The notes: generated by a model from the sequence alone, not told the origin. DNA of 64,000 bases from Elusimicrobiota bacterium (GCA_016218545.1 JACRDQ010000010.1:1-64000); one strand, 5' to 3'; shown: positions 41,696 to 50,900, numbered from the stretch's first letter. Program-made: numbers and translations.

Positions 41696-42645
41696 CCCCG
41701 GCCGCAGCTCCTGTCGTCCGGTCCCCGGGCCGAGGCCTTCGAAGGCCTCGGCCCGGGGATGCCTGGTTCCAACGCGGCCTGACCGGTGTCGGGCTTTCGG
41801 TCGTGGCGGTCACGGCGGTCTTGACCTGGCAATTGGCCGTCAACTCGGCATTGACTTGGAAGCAGTTCGGCTGGTCGTTTTTGTGGTCGAGCACCTGGGA
41901 CCCGGTGCGGGAGGTCTACGGCGCCCTGCCGTTCATCTACGGGACCGCGGTCTCATCGGGCCTGGCGCTCCTACTGGCCGTTCCCATCGGGGTGGGCTGC
42001 GCGATCTTCCTGGTGGAGCTCGCTCCCAAGCGAGTCGCCGAGATCTGCGCCTTCATCATCGAGCTCCTGGCCGCGGTGCCGAGCGTGATCCTGGGCCTCA
42101 TGGGGATATTCGTGCTCGTGCCCGTGGTCCGGGCGGTGGAGCCCGGACTGACGGCAGGGCTTGGCTGGCTGCCCCTGTTCCAGGGAGAACCCTACGGGGT
42201 CGGCATGCTGACCGCGGGGCTCATCCTTTCGCTCATGGTCCTGCCCTACATCACGGTCATCAGCAGGGAGGTTCTCCTGGCCGTGCCAAGGTCTTTGAAG
42301 GAGGCCATGCTCGCCCTGGGCGCCACCAGGTGGGAGACGGTGATGAAGGTGAGCCTCCCCTATGCCAGGCCCGGCATCGCCGGCGCGGTCTTCCTGGCCC
42401 TGGGACGAGCCCTGGGTGAGACCATGGCGGTGACCATGGTCATCGGCAATACCCCGCAGATCAAGGCGTCGCTCCTGGCCCCTGGATATTCCATGGCCTC
42501 GGTCATCGCCAATGAGCTGGCCGAGGCTTCGAGCGACGAGCATCTCCACAGCCTCATCGCCATCGGTCTGGTCCTGCTCGGGATCTCGCTGGTGGTCAAT
42601 GCCGCGGCGCGCGCCATGATCGGGCTTCTAGAGAGACGCGCGTGA
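41692..42645 (+). CDS. pstC: Phosphate ABC transporter permease PstC
   Basis: The 317-residue permease has about six membrane helices and the EAA loop ALGATRWETVMKVSLPYARPGI. GLMGIFVLVPVV and LGRALGETMAVTMVIGN are PstC-like. The start is GTG at 41692, overlapping the pstS stop. Codons 11-23 consist of an unusual perfect 38-base palindrome and encode an Arg/Pro/Gly stretch with no family counterpart. No later in-frame start precedes the first helix except weak candidates. Confidence 0.92.
   Translation: MTPAAAPVVRSPGRGLRRPRPGDAWFQRGLTGVGLSVVAVTAVLTWQLAVNSALTWKQFGWSFLWSSTWDPVREVYGALPFIYGTAVSSGLALLLAVPIGVGCAIFLVELAPKRVAEICAFIIELLAAVPSVILGLMGIFVLVPVVRAVEPGLTAGLGWLPLFQGEPYGVGMLTAGLILSLMVLPYITVISREVLLAVPRSLKEAMLALGATRWETVMKVSLPYARPGIAGAVFLALGRALGETMAVTMVIGNTPQIKASLLAPGYSMASVIANELAEASSDEHLHSLIAIGLVLLGISLVVNAAARAMIGLLERRA
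41722..41759. repeat. Perfect 38-bp GC-rich palindrome at the pstS/pstC junction
   Basis: The arms 41722-41740 and 41741-41759 are exact reverse complements, centred on TTCGAA. In mRNA they form a very stable hairpin with a tiny loop, 27 bases after the pstS stop. Such stem-loops often protect the upstream message, giving more PstS than PstC. Confidence 0.85.
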
Positions 42646-43490
42646 CCCCTGGCTATAGGCGGCGCAAACTCATCAATGCGGCCTGCTTCGGCCTCACCGC
42701 CTGCTGTGCCGCGGTCGGGATGGGTGCGCTCCTCTTCATCTTGGGCTACATCGCCTGGCAGGGAGCAGGGGCGGTCAGGTGGTCCTTTCTGGTGAACCTG
42801 CCCAAGCCTGTGGGCGAGCCGGGGGGCGGGATCGCCAATGCCATCGTGGGCTCGGCCAAGGTGGTGGGGTTGGCGACCCTCCTGGGCGGTCCGATCGGGG
42901 TCCTGGGAGGCGTGTATTTGGCCGAGTTCGGACAGAACCGGACCGGGGCCCTGGTCCGCTACGCCGCGGACCTCCTCAACGGCGTGCCGTCCATCGTCAT
43001 CGGCGTCTTCGCCTACACCCTCATCGTGGTCCCGGCCAAGCGCTTCAGCGCCCTATCGGGAAGCGTGGCGCTCGCCCTGATCATGATCCCGGTGGTGCTG
43101 AGAAACACGGAGGAGTTCGTGCGCCTGGTGCCCCACACCGTGCGCGAGGCCGCGCTCGCCCTGGGGATCCCGCAATGGAAGGTCATCCTGCGCGTGGTCC
43201 TGCCCACGGCCGCTCCGGGGGTGCTCACAGGCGTGCTCCTGGCCATGTCGCGCATCGCCGGAGAGACTGCGCCGCTCATCTTCACGGCCTTCGGGAACCG
43301 CTTCTGGGACAACGGCCTCCTGCATCCGATCGCCACCCTCCCGCACACCATCTTCACGTGCGCCATCTCCCCCTACAAGGAGTGGCATCAGCAGGCCTGG
43401 GCAGCGGCCCTGGTCCTGATGTTCTTCGTCCTGGGCGTCAACGTCTCTGCCCGCCTATTTCTGAGGCCGGCGTCAGGAGGGGAGCGTTGA
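42642..43490 (+). CDS. pstA: Phosphate ABC transporter permease PstA
   Basis: The 282-residue permease has six predicted helices and the EAA loop [39 protein letters not shown] and [16 protein letters not shown] are PstA signatures. The GTG start overlaps the pstC stop by 4 bases. It pairs with PstC and PstB. Confidence 0.95.
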   Translation: MTPGYRRRKLINAACFGLTACCAAVGMGALLFILGYIAWQGAGAVRWSFLVNLPKPVGEPGGGIANAIVGSAKVVGLATLLGGPIGVLGGVYLAEFGQNRTGALVRYAADLLNGVPSIVIGVFAYTLIVVPAKRFSALSGSVALALIMIPVVLRNTEEFVRLVPHTVREAALALGIPQWKVILRVVLPTAAPGVLTGVLLAMSRIAGETAPLIFTAFGNRFWDNGLLHPIATLPHTIFTCAISPYKEWHQQAWAAALVLMFFVLGVNVSARLFLRPASGGER

Positions 43491-43492
43491 TC

Positions 43493-44299
43493 GTGTTGAC
43501 TGAGAAGCCGCCGCAGCACGCTGCCGCGCCGGGGACGGTCGTTCCGGAGCGGGCGACCCTGGAAGTCCGCGGCCTGGCCGCGGGCTACGGCGGGCCGCTC
43601 GTGCTGCGGTCCGTCAGCCTCCAGATCCTCGAGCGCCAGGTCACGGCCATCATCGGCCCTTCCGGGTGCGGGAAGTCCACCCTGATCCGCTGCCTCAACA
43701 GGATGCACGAGGTCCTTCCCGGGGCCACGTTGGAAGGGGAGATCCTGCTCGACGGACGGGATGTCATGGGCCTCGACCCGGTCCTGCTGCGCAGGCAGGT
43801 GGGCATGGTCTTCCAGCGCCCCAACCCCTTCCCGTCCATGAGCATCTTCGACAACGTGGCAGCCGGCCTGGTGCTCAACGGCGTCCGGGACCGCGCCTTG
43901 GTCGCGGAGAAGGTTGAAGGCAGCCTTCGGGCGGCGGCGCTATGGGACGAGGTCAAGGATAAGCTCAAGGCCCCCGGGGTCGGGCTCTCGGGCGGCCAGC
44001 AGCAGCGTCTCTGTATCGCGCGGGCCCTGGCCGTGGAGCCCAGGGCCCTGCTGCTCGACGAACCATGCTCGGCCCTGGACCCCATCGCGACCGGCCGCAT
44101 CGAGGAGCTTCTCCTCGAGATCAAGAAGACCCTGACCCTGTGCATCGTGACGCACAACATGCAGCAGGCGGCCCGGGTCTCGGAGCGGACGGCGTTCATG
44201 CTCATGGGGGAGCTCGTGGAGGTGGGCCCGACGGACACGATCTTCACCAAGCCGTCCGACAAGAAGACGGAGGATTACATCACAGGCAGGTTCGGGTGA
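43493..44299 (+). CDS. pstB: Phosphate ABC transporter ATP-binding protein
   Basis: The 268-residue ATPase has Walker [18 protein letters not shown], signature [15 protein letters not shown], Walker [14 protein letters not shown] and the H-loop [15 protein letters not shown] 43493 is chosen because AGGAGGGGAG ends 8 bases upstream; TTG at 43487 or 43496 are alternatives. The N-terminus has about 20 residues more than usual. Confidence 0.96.
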   Translation: MLTEKPPQHAAAPGTVVPERATLEVRGLAAGYGGPLVLRSVSLQILERQVTAIIGPSGCGKSTLIRCLNRMHEVLPGATLEGEILLDGRDVMGLDPVLLRRQVGMVFQRPNPFPSMSIFDNVAAGLVLNGVRDRALVAEKVEGSLRAAALWDEVKDKLKAPGVGLSGGQQQRLCIARALAVEPRALLLDEPCSALDPIATGRIEELLLEIKKTLTLCIVTHNMQQAARVSERTAFMLMGELVEVGPTDTIFTKPSDKKTEDYITGRFG

Positions 44300-44306
44300 G
44301 GGAGCG

Positions 44307-44993
44307 ATGAAGAGACAATTCGACTTGGAGCTCGAAGAGTTGCGCGGGGCCGTGCTGGGCATGGGGGGCCTCTGCGAGGAGATGCTCCGGCGGGCCATGC
44401 GGGTGGTGGCGGGCCGCGACGAGCGCGCGACCGCGGAACTCCTTGCGATGGAGGAGCGGGTGAACCGCCTGCACATCGAGATCGATGAGCGCTGCCTCAA
44501 GCTCCTGGCCCTGCATCAGCCGGCCGCCACGGACCTCAGGCTCATCGCCGCGTGCCTCAAGATCAACTCGGACCTCGAGCGCGTCGGCGACCAGGCGGTC
44601 AACATCGGCGAGACCGGACGCTTTCTGCTGGAGCAGGCGCCGATCCCGCTCGGAGACCTTCCGCGAATGGTAGAATTGGCGGCCACGATGCTCCAAGACA
44701 GTCTGGACGCCTTCTCGCGCCGCGAGGTCGCCCTCGCTAGGAGCGTGATCGCGCGGGACGATGAGGAGGACCGGCTCAAGGGCAGGGTCTTCGACGAGCT
44801 GCTCAAGCGCATGAAGGCCGACCCCGCAGCCATCCAAGGCGGCATGGAGTCCATCCTCATCGCCAGGAACCTCGAGAGGATCGCGGACCACGCGACCAAC
44901 ATCGCCGAGGACGTCATCTTCATGGTCCAAGCCCGGGACATCAGGCATCATTCCGAGGGCTCGGGCGGGCAGTCGGCTCAAACGGCGGCATAG
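44307..44993 (+). CDS. phoU: Phosphate-uptake regulator PhoU
   Basis: The 228-residue all-helical protein has two PhoU repeats. The metal-cluster motifs are DLRLIAACLKINSDLERVGDQAVNI and LIARNLERIADHATNIAEDVIF. It links Pst transport to PhoR and dampens the regulon when phosphate is plentiful. It is 7 bases after pstB. Confidence 0.95.
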   Translation: MKRQFDLELEELRGAVLGMGGLCEEMLRRAMRVVAGRDERATAELLAMEERVNRLHIEIDERCLKLLALHQPAATDLRLIAACLKINSDLERVGDQAVNIGETGRFLLEQAPIPLGDLPRMVELAATMLQDSLDAFSRREVALARSVIARDDEEDRLKGRVFDELLKRMKADPAAIQGGMESILIARNLERIADHATNIAEDVIFMVQARDIRHHSEGSGGQSAQTAA

Positions 44994-45003
44994 GAGATCA
45001 GAC

Positions 45004-45630
45004 ATGGCATTCAGCCTCATCCCCAAGGAAGAGAAGTTCTACGAGTTGTTCACCGTGCAGGCCGACGCCGGGGTCAAGGCCGCGGCCATGTTCCAGGATC
45101 TCGTCCGGAACTGGGACCTGGAGTCTCCGCTCTTCGACCAGTTGCGGGACCTCGAGCACGAGGCGGACATCACGACCCATGAGATCAAGGACAAGCTCAA
45201 CAGGACCTTCGTGACTCCCTTCGACCGCGAGGACATCCACGCCCTGGCCAGCGAGCTCGACGACATCGTAGACATCATCCAGAGCATCTCCAACAGGATG
45301 AGGCTCTACCGCATCTCCTCCTGCCGGCCTGAGCTCGCGGAGCTCGTCCACGTCCTGGCCGAGGCGTCCGTGGCCGTCCAGAAGGCCGTCTCGTGCTTCA
45401 GCTCCGCCGACAAGTCTCGGCGCGTGCTCGACCACTGCATCGAGGTCAACCGCCTGGAGAACGAGGGAGACGCGCTCCTCGCCAAGGCCATCGGGAACCT
45501 CTTCGCCGGCGACACGGAGCCGATGGAGGCCCTCAAGTGGGACCGTTGCTTCGAGGCCGTGGAGCGCGGCATCGACAAGTGCGAGGAGGTCGCCCATACG
45601 ATCGAGGGCATCCTCGCCAAGCAAGGATAG
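45004..45630 (+). CDS. DUF47 PhoU-like protein, Pit accessory
   Basis: The 208-residue helical protein starts IPKEEKFYELFTVQADAGVKAAAMF and contains LRDLEHEADITTHEIKDKLN and LEYRxxHCI-like helices with ENEGDALL. DUF47 proteins normally neighbour Pit transporters and are thought to regulate them. Here it sits 3 bases before the pit gene, as expected. Confidence 0.92.
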   Translation: MAFSLIPKEEKFYELFTVQADAGVKAAAMFQDLVRNWDLESPLFDQLRDLEHEADITTHEIKDKLNRTFVTPFDREDIHALASELDDIVDIIQSISNRMRLYRISSCRPELAELVHVLAEASVAVQKAVSCFSSADKSRRVLDHCIEVNRLENEGDALLAKAIGNLFAGDTEPMEALKWDRCFEAVERGIDKCEEVAHTIEGILAKQG

Positions 45631-45633
45631 GCG

Positions 45634-46623
45634 ATGGATATCGGGCTCATCCTCATCATCGGGCTGGCGCTGGCCTTCGACTTCATCAACGGGTTCCATG
45701 ACTCGGCCAACTCCATCGCCACGGTGGTCTCGACGAGGGTCCTGACCCCGAAGCAGGCCGTGGTCTGGGCCGCGTTCTTCAACTTCATCGCGTTCCTGGT
45801 CTTCGAGCTCCACGTGGCCAACACCGTGGGCAAGGGCATCGTGGACCCGACCATCGTGGACCGCAGCATCATCGTGGCGACCCTCCTGGGAGCCTCGATC
45901 TGGGACCTCCTGACGTGGTATTGGGGCCTGCCCACGAGCTCCTCGCACGCCCTCATGGGCGGATTCATCGGCGCCGCGTTGGTCAAGGTCGGGACCTCGG
46001 CCCTGGTCTGGAAGGGGATCATTAAGACCGTGTCCTTCATGTTCCTGGCCCCGGTGCTCGGCTTGGTCATGGGATTGCTCCTCGGAGTGGCGGTGTATCG
46101 TTTGTTCCAGAAGGCGGCGCCGTCCAAGGTGGACGGCATCTTCCGCAAGGGCCAGCTCTTCTCCGCGGCGCTCTACAGCCTGGGGCACGGCGGCAACGAC
46201 GCGCAGAAGACCATGGGCATCATCACGGTCTTGCTCTTCTCCGCCGGGCTCATCGGGCCGACGTTCCACGTACCCCTTTGGGTGGTGCTGTCCTGCCACG
46301 CGGCCATGGGCCTGGGCACGCTCTTCGGAGGCTGGCGCATCGTCAAGACCATGGGCCAGAAGGTGGCCAAATTGAGGCCCGTGGACGGCTTCTGCGCCGA
46401 GACCGGCGGGGCCATGACGCTCTACTTCGCCTCGGCCCTGGGCGTGCCGGTAAGCACGACGCACACCATCACAGGCGCCATCATGGGCGTGGGGTCCCTG
46501 CGGCGCTTCACCGCGGTGCGCTGGGGCGTGGGCGGCGAGATCCTGTTCGCCTGGCTCATGACCATCCCGGCCTCGGCCGCCATAGCGGCCGTCTCCTACT
46601 GGCTCGCTGTCAGGCTCTTCTAG
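45634..46623 (+). CDS. pit: PiT-family low-affinity phosphate transporter
   Basis: The 329-residue membrane protein has the two PiT signature repeats: FDFINGFHDSANSIATVVSTRVL and LGHGGNDAQKTMGIITVLL. Further features are LPTSSSHALMGGFIGAAL and STTHTITGAIMGVG. It imports phosphate with a proton or metal. It closes the phosphate regulon. Its stop TAG shares the CTAG tetramer with the convergent asd stop. Confidence 0.95.
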   Translation: MDIGLILIIGLALAFDFINGFHDSANSIATVVSTRVLTPKQAVVWAAFFNFIAFLVFELHVANTVGKGIVDPTIVDRSIIVATLLGASIWDLLTWYWGLPTSSSHALMGGFIGAALVKVGTSALVWKGIIKTVSFMFLAPVLGLVMGLLLGVAVYRLFQKAAPSKVDGIFRKGQLFSAALYSLGHGGNDAQKTMGIITVLLFSAGLIGPTFHVPLWVVLSCHAAMGLGTLFGGWRIVKTMGQKVAKLRPVDGFCAETGGAMTLYFASALGVPVSTTHTITGAIMGVGSLRRFTAVRWGVGGEILFAWLMTIPASAAIAAVSYWLAVRLF

Positions 46624-47657
46624 AGCCAGCCCCGGCGGAAGAGCTCCTCTGCGATCTGCACCGAGTTGAGGGCAGCGCCCTTGAGCAGGTTGTCGAAGGA
46701 GAGCCACAGGCAGAGCTCGCGGTCCGTGGCTCCCCTGCGCACGCGGCCCGCATGGACCGGGGCCTTGCCCCCCACCAGCGCGGGCGTGGGGTAGTCCCCC
46801 TCGGCGTGGAGCACGAGGCCCGGGCTCCTGGCCAGGAGCTTCCTGGCGCGGCCGGGGGAGAGCGGGGTCTTGAAGGTGAGCCACGCGGACATGGAGTGGC
46901 CGCGCACCACGGGCACGCGCACCGCGGTCACGCTCACCTTCAGACGGGGCGCGTCCCAGACCTTGCGGAGCTCGGCCGCGACCTTGCGCTCCTCGCCGGA
47001 AGCTCCGGCGGCGTCGAAGCTCCCCACCTGGGGGATGACGTTGCAGGCGATGGGCCTGGGGAGGGCGGAGTGAGCGAGCTTCGGGAGCACGGGCGCGCGG
47101 TCCGCCGCGCTCAGCCTGCCCAGGCCGGCGGTCTGCCGGAAGAACTCCTCGAGGGCGGCCCTGCCCGCTCCTGAGACGGCCTGGTAGGTGGCCAGCCGGA
47201 CCTCCGTCACGCAGGCGGAGCGGTGGAGCGCGTTGCCGGCCACGGCCAGGGGAGTCATGGTGCAGTTCGGCCCTGCGATGAGCCTGCGGTCCTTGGAAAG
47301 GGCGTGGGCATTGACCTCGGGGATGACGAGGGGCACCTTGGGGTCGAGCCTGAAGGCCGAGCTGTCGTCGATCACCCAGACGCCGCGGCGCGCCAGGTCC
47401 GGCGCGTGCTCCTTGGAGACCTCGTCGCTGCTCACGAAGAAGACGAGGTCGCAGGACCGGAGTCCCTCGAGCTCGAGCGAAGGCGCGGCCAGGGTCTTGC
47501 CCCGGAACCGCACGGTCTTGCCGGTCTTTCCGGAGGAGTAGGGCCTGAGTTCCCGGATGGGAAGGCGCGTCTTGTCGAGGACGTGGAGGAGCTCGCGGCC
47601 CACCATGCCGGTGGCGCCGACCACGCCGACGCGCAGGCCCGGCTTATCGAGGGGCAT
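46620..47657 (-). CDS. asd: Aspartate-semialdehyde dehydrogenase
   Basis: The 345-residue enzyme has the NADP-binding start RVGVVGATGMVGRELL and the catalytic Cys in GPNCTMTPLAVA. The Q-A-V-S-G-A-G-R motif lies about 30 residues later, with RVPVVRGHSMS near the C-terminus. It reduces aspartyl phosphate in the pathway to lysine, diaminopimelate, threonine and methionine. It overlaps the upstream secreted-protein gene by 14 bases and is last in the par operon. Confidence 0.95.
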   Translation of the reverse strand: MPLDKPGLRVGVVGATGMVGRELLHVLDKTRLPIRELRPYSSGKTGKTVRFRGKTLAAPSLELEGLRSCDLVFFVSSDEVSKEHAPDLARRGVWVIDDSSAFRLDPKVPLVIPEVNAHALSKDRRLIAGPNCTMTPLAVAGNALHRSACVTEVRLATYQAVSGAGRAALEEFFRQTAGLGRLSAADRAPVLPKLAHSALPRPIACNVIPQVGSFDAAGASGEERKVAAELRKVWDAPRLKVSVTAVRVPVVRGHSMSAWLTFKTPLSPGRARKLLARSPGLVLHAEGDYPTPALVGGKAPVHAGRVRRGATDRELCLWLSFDNLLKGAALNSVQIAEELFRRGWL

Positions 47658-48654
47658 AGGGGAGCGGGACCGGGATGCTGTGCCCGGTGTTGCCGCAGAT
47701 GTCGCGGGCCACGCCTCGCACGTAGCTCGCCGAGGGCGGCATCTTGGAGGCCTGCAGGGTGAAGGAGTAGGGCGGCTTGCGGAGGATGCGGCCCGTGCGC
47801 GTCCAGTCGAGCTGGTCCTGGGAGGTCTCCACCCAGGCCTCGGCGAGGTTCTCCCCCCCTGCCGAGAACTCGACGAGGTACCTGCTTGCGAGGTTGCGGG
47901 CCGTGATGTCCGTCACCGTGACCTCGCTGGTCACGGGAGGCACGAGCTTGATGACCAGGGCCGGAGAGATGTTGTTGATGGCGGTCTGGAGCGCGTTGGA
48001 GCCCTTGCGCGGGGGCACGCCCGAGATGGAGCGGTTGTTCCAGGCGCTGGTCTCGCGCGGGGCAGAGGAGTCCACCGAAGCCGCGGCCAGGATGGGCGAG
48101 CTCGAGGAGCTCTGGAAATACTGGGTCGCGGAATACACGATGAGGTAGTTGGGTCCGGTGAAGGAGATGCGGTCCAGGGGGACCTCGGCCCAGAACCACT
48201 CCGAGGAGCCGATGCCGTCGACGCTGGCCGAGGGATCAGGCTCAGCCGGGATGTCGGCTGCTTCCACGAGGAAGAAGGTCTGCTTGTTGTTGAAGGCCGG
48301 GGTGGGCGAGACCGCCATGTAGACCTTGCCGGGGATGAGGTCGCGGACCCAGGGTCTGTTCTCGCTCGGCCGGGTCTTGGCGCGGCCGAGCTTGGCGCCG
48401 ATGAAGGCGCGGCTGAAATCCCCGGCCGGAGCAGCGGGCAGTCTCACGATCCACGCGTTGTTGTAGCCCACGTACCAGTTGGCGTCCGAGCCGCCGTCCG
48501 CGAACCTGGTGAAGTCATTGATGTTGGGAGACAATGACAGGTAGGTGGGCAGGAACGACTGCGTTGACACTGCTGGCACCGGTTCTTCTTCCTGCGCCAT
48601 GGAGTCTGGCGCAAGCAGGAGCGATGATGCAAATAATGCTGTAAATATAATCAT
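47644..48654 (-). CDS. Secreted protein of unknown function coupled to parB
   Basis: The 336-residue protein has a signal peptide (about 1-20, SMA then QEEE) and a low-complexity start. An N-terminal beta domain contains NNAWIVRLPAAPAGDF and KVYMAVSPTPAF, which look carbohydrate- or cell-surface-like. A C-terminal Ig/Fn3-like segment spans about 240-320. Its ATG overlaps the parB stop (ATGA), so it is translated with a cytoplasmic segregation protein, an unusual partner. No family is recognised. Confidence 0.6.
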   Translation of the reverse strand: MIIFTALFASSLLLAPDSMAQEEEPVPAVSTQSFLPTYLSLSPNINDFTRFADGGSDANWYVGYNNAWIVRLPAAPAGDFSRAFIGAKLGRAKTRPSENRPWVRDLIPGKVYMAVSPTPAFNNKQTFFLVEAADIPAEPDPSASVDGIGSSEWFWAEVPLDRISFTGPNYLIVYSATQYFQSSSSSPILAAASVDSSAPRETSAWNNRSISGVPPRKGSNALQTAINNISPALVIKLVPPVTSEVTVTDITARNLASRYLVEFSAGGENLAEAWVETSQDQLDWTRTGRILRKPPYSFTLQASKMPPSASYVRGVARDICGNTGHSIPVPLPYAPR

Positions 48655-49535
48655 TTATTTAGTATATCGAGGATGCGGTCGAAGTCCGTGGTCGAGTAGT
48701 AGTGGATAGAGATGGTGCCTGCTGAAGGGTCCTTGCGCGTCTTGATCTCGACCTTGGTGCCAAGGAGGTGCTGGAGGTTGTTCTCCATGTCACGGATCTC
48801 AGGAGACTTCTCTTTGCTCGGCCCGGAGGTCGATCTCTTGACAGGCGCAGGGGCCTGTGCCGGAGCGTCTTGGATACTGCGTGCAAGGTCCTCGAGTTCG
48901 CGGACCGACATCTTGTGCTCGAGCAGCATGGCAAAAAGTCTTTGTTTTTCCATCGGATCTGCGACCATCAGCAGGGCTCGGGCATGGCCTTCGGTGATGC
49001 GTCCGAATTCAAGAGCCTTCTGCATATCCTCAGGTAGCTCGAGCAGCCGGAGCGTGTTGGAGATGGCGGACTTCGACTTGCCGACGAGAGACGTGAGCTG
49101 GGACTGGTTGATCTGCGCCTCTTTCATGAGTCGCAGATAGCCGTGAGCTTCCTCGATGGGGTTGAGGCCTTCACGCTGGAGGTTCTCGATGAGCGCCAGG
49201 GCAAGACGCTTGCGGTCCGTGTCAACAGAGCGGACCACCACATCCACTTCCTTCAGGCCCGCCAGTTCGGCTGCGCGCAAGCGCCGCTCTCCAGCCACGA
49301 TCTCATAGGTCTTGCTGCTCTCATCATAGGTCACGACAATGGGCTGGGCGATGCCGTATTCCTTGATGGTGGCAGCAAGCTCGCTCAACCGCTCGGGGTC
49401 GAAGTTCTTGCGGGGCTGCATGTGATTGGGCCGGATCTTTCCAATCGGGACCTTGAACGGCTTCGGTGCCTGGTCCGGCGCCTGTTGGATCTTGGGCAGC
49501 AGCGCGTCGAGTCCTTTCCCTAGTGCTTGTCTCAT
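48651..49535 (-). CDS. parB: Chromosome-partitioning protein ParB
   Basis: The 294-residue protein has the N-terminal ParB/Srx CTPase domain with VAGERRLRAAELAGL (GERRxR motif, about 80-95). A helix-turn-helix follows (INQSQLTSLVGKSKSAISNTLRLLELP, about 147-175), and then a C-terminal dimerisation helix region. It loads at parS and slides on DNA with CTP. Length is typical. The ParA gene lies 3 bases upstream. Confidence 0.95.
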   Translation of the reverse strand: MRQALGKGLDALLPKIQQAPDQAPKPFKVPIGKIRPNHMQPRKNFDPERLSELAATIKEYGIAQPIVVTYDESSKTYEIVAGERRLRAAELAGLKEVDVVVRSVDTDRKRLALALIENLQREGLNPIEEAHGYLRLMKEAQINQSQLTSLVGKSKSAISNTLRLLELPEDMQKALEFGRITEGHARALLMVADPMEKQRLFAMLLEHKMSVRELEDLARSIQDAPAQAPAPVKRSTSGPSKEKSPEIRDMENNLQHLLGTKVEIKTRKDPSAGTISIHYYSTTDFDRILDILNK

Positions 49536-49538
49536 GGC

Positions 49539-50372
49539 TCACTCTCCAGTGGTTTGCGGTTCAACGGCCAGTTCGGTCTGCGGGGCATCGACTACGGTCT
49601 GAGGCTTGAGGTCGCGTCTGGACAGGAACTCCTGCGCCAAGGCCAGGTAGGCCTGCCCGCCGCGCGACTTCGGATCGTATTGGAAAATCGACTGGCCAAA
49701 GCCAGGGGCTTCGGCAAGGCGGATGTTCCTGGGGATCACAGTGTTGAAGAGAGAGGGGCCGAAGAATTTTGACACCTCATCTTTGACCTGGTTGGATAGG
49801 AGCATGCGCGTGTCGAACATGGTCAGCAGTCCCCCCTCCAGAGCAAGTTTCGGGTTGAGCGTGTCGCGGACCCGGTTGATGGTCTCCACGAACTGGGCAA
49901 GACCTTCCAGGGCATAGTACTCTCCTTGGATAGGGATGATGACTTTGTCCGCGGCATTGAGGGCATTGATGGTCAGGATGCCAAGGGAAGGCGGGCAGTC
50001 GATGATGACGAACCTGAATTTGTCTCGGATGGATGAAAGTGCTCCGCGGAGCCTGCTTTCCCTGCCAATGGCTGTTGCCAGGGCGATTTCTGACCCCAAA
50101 AGGTCGGAATTGGCGCCCACCAGGCAGAGGTTCGGGACAGTTGTCGCCCTGATGGTTTTTTCCAGAGGCGTGAGTTCTACCACGACGTTGTAGATATTGG
50201 GACTGAACTCGACCTTGTCAAAGCCCAGGCCAGAGGTGGCATTCCCCTGCGGATCCGTGTCAATCATCAGGGTCGGATACCCCAGAGTCGCCAGTCCTGC
50301 AGCCAGATTGATGGTGGTCGTTGTCTTTCCCACCCCGCCTTTCTGGTTCGCGATGACGATGGTTTCTGTCAT
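49539..50372 (-). CDS. parA: Chromosome-partitioning ATPase ParA (Soj family)
   Basis: The 277-residue ATPase has the deviant Walker A QKGGVGKTTTTINLA, DTDPQGNATSGLG, and Walker B FVIIDCPPSLG. ParA/Soj proteins move ParB-DNA complexes and may regulate DnaA. The C-terminus has an extra 20 residues. The ATG overlaps the stop of the LAGLIDADG-domain gene by 4 bases, so these genes are coupled. Confidence 0.95.
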   Translation of the reverse strand: MTETIVIANQKGGVGKTTTTINLAAGLATLGYPTLMIDTDPQGNATSGLGFDKVEFSPNIYNVVVELTPLEKTIRATTVPNLCLVGANSDLLGSEIALATAIGRESRLRGALSSIRDKFRFVIIDCPPSLGILTINALNAADKVIIPIQGEYYALEGLAQFVETINRVRDTLNPKLALEGGLLTMFDTRMLLSNQVKDEVSKFFGPSLFNTVIPRNIRLAEAPGFGQSIFQYDPKSRGGQAYLALAQEFLSRRDLKPQTVVDAPQTELAVEPQTTGE

Positions 50373-50851
50373 GATGCCTCAGTGTCCGAAGCTGTTTGCG
50401 TGGATGTGCGGCGTCTGGACAGCTCGGAGAGTCTTGCTGCCAGGGAGAAGAGAGCCTCGGTATCGGAAGTCCGCTGGGAGCGCTTGAGCTCGAAGAGCTG
50501 CTTCCATACCTCAAAAGCGCGCGCCCTGCTGCCGGCTAAGGGGTATGCTTCAAAGTGCCGGACAAGCCTCTCGAGGTCGCTGAGCTTGGTTACGCAGTAG
50601 TACCAGCTCCCGCCGCGGCCAGCCGGAGAGTCGTCTCTGGGTTTTGAGTGATACACGTTCCCCACCCCAAAGAACATCATCAATGAGAAGAGCAGGTCTC
50701 GGTCCTGTTCCTGCATCTTCATGGTGAAACGGAGGTTGATCCCGTTCCCATTGCGCGAATATGTGAATGAAGCAAGACCTTCGCTCAGTCCTGTAACGTA
50801 TGCTGGAGCGAGTGTTGTCTGCATTGAATTTCCCAGTTGTGGCGTTTTCAC
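50369..50851 (-). CDS. LAGLIDADG-fold protein, apparently catalytically degenerate, first gene of the parAB operon
   Basis: The 160-residue protein has one LAGLIDADG-type domain: YVTGLSEGLASF (about 18-29) at the helix motif, then LRFTMKMQEQDRDLLFSLMMFFGVG and YYCVTKLSDLERLVRHFEAYPL. FxxWKQL follows. In active enzymes the motif ends in an acidic residue (LAGLIDxEG); here the equivalent position is Leu, so metal-dependent cleavage is unlikely. WhiA is a known regulator built on the same fold. Start: GTG 50851, or ATG 50824 with a GGGA site. It has its own promoter and a 4-base overlap with parA. A DNA-binding role in segregation is an inference. Confidence 0.75.
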   Translation of the reverse strand: MKTPQLGNSMQTTLAPAYVTGLSEGLASFTYSRNGNGINLRFTMKMQEQDRDLLFSLMMFFGVGNVYHSKPRDDSPAGRGGSWYYCVTKLSDLERLVRHFEAYPLAGSRARAFEVWKQLFELKRSQRTSDTEALFSLAARLSELSRRRTSTQTASDTEAS

Positions 50852-50859
50852 GTGTGAAC
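50844..50859. promoter_or_regulatory. parS-like imperfect palindrome
   Basis: GTTTTCACGTGTGAAC has the CACGTG core of the parS consensus with imperfect arms (2 mismatches within its own symmetry). It overlaps the GTG start of the LAGLIDADG gene. It could be an operator or a degenerate parS; it is not a consensus match. Confidence 0.3.
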
Positions 50860-50900
50860 TTTTTTCTGGTGTTTTTTGTTCTGAAATCGTCCCGCAAGCA

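Noticed and set aside
50844..50859. Consensus parS site
   Set aside because: The core CACGTG is present but arms differ from the consensus; kept only as a low-confidence feature.
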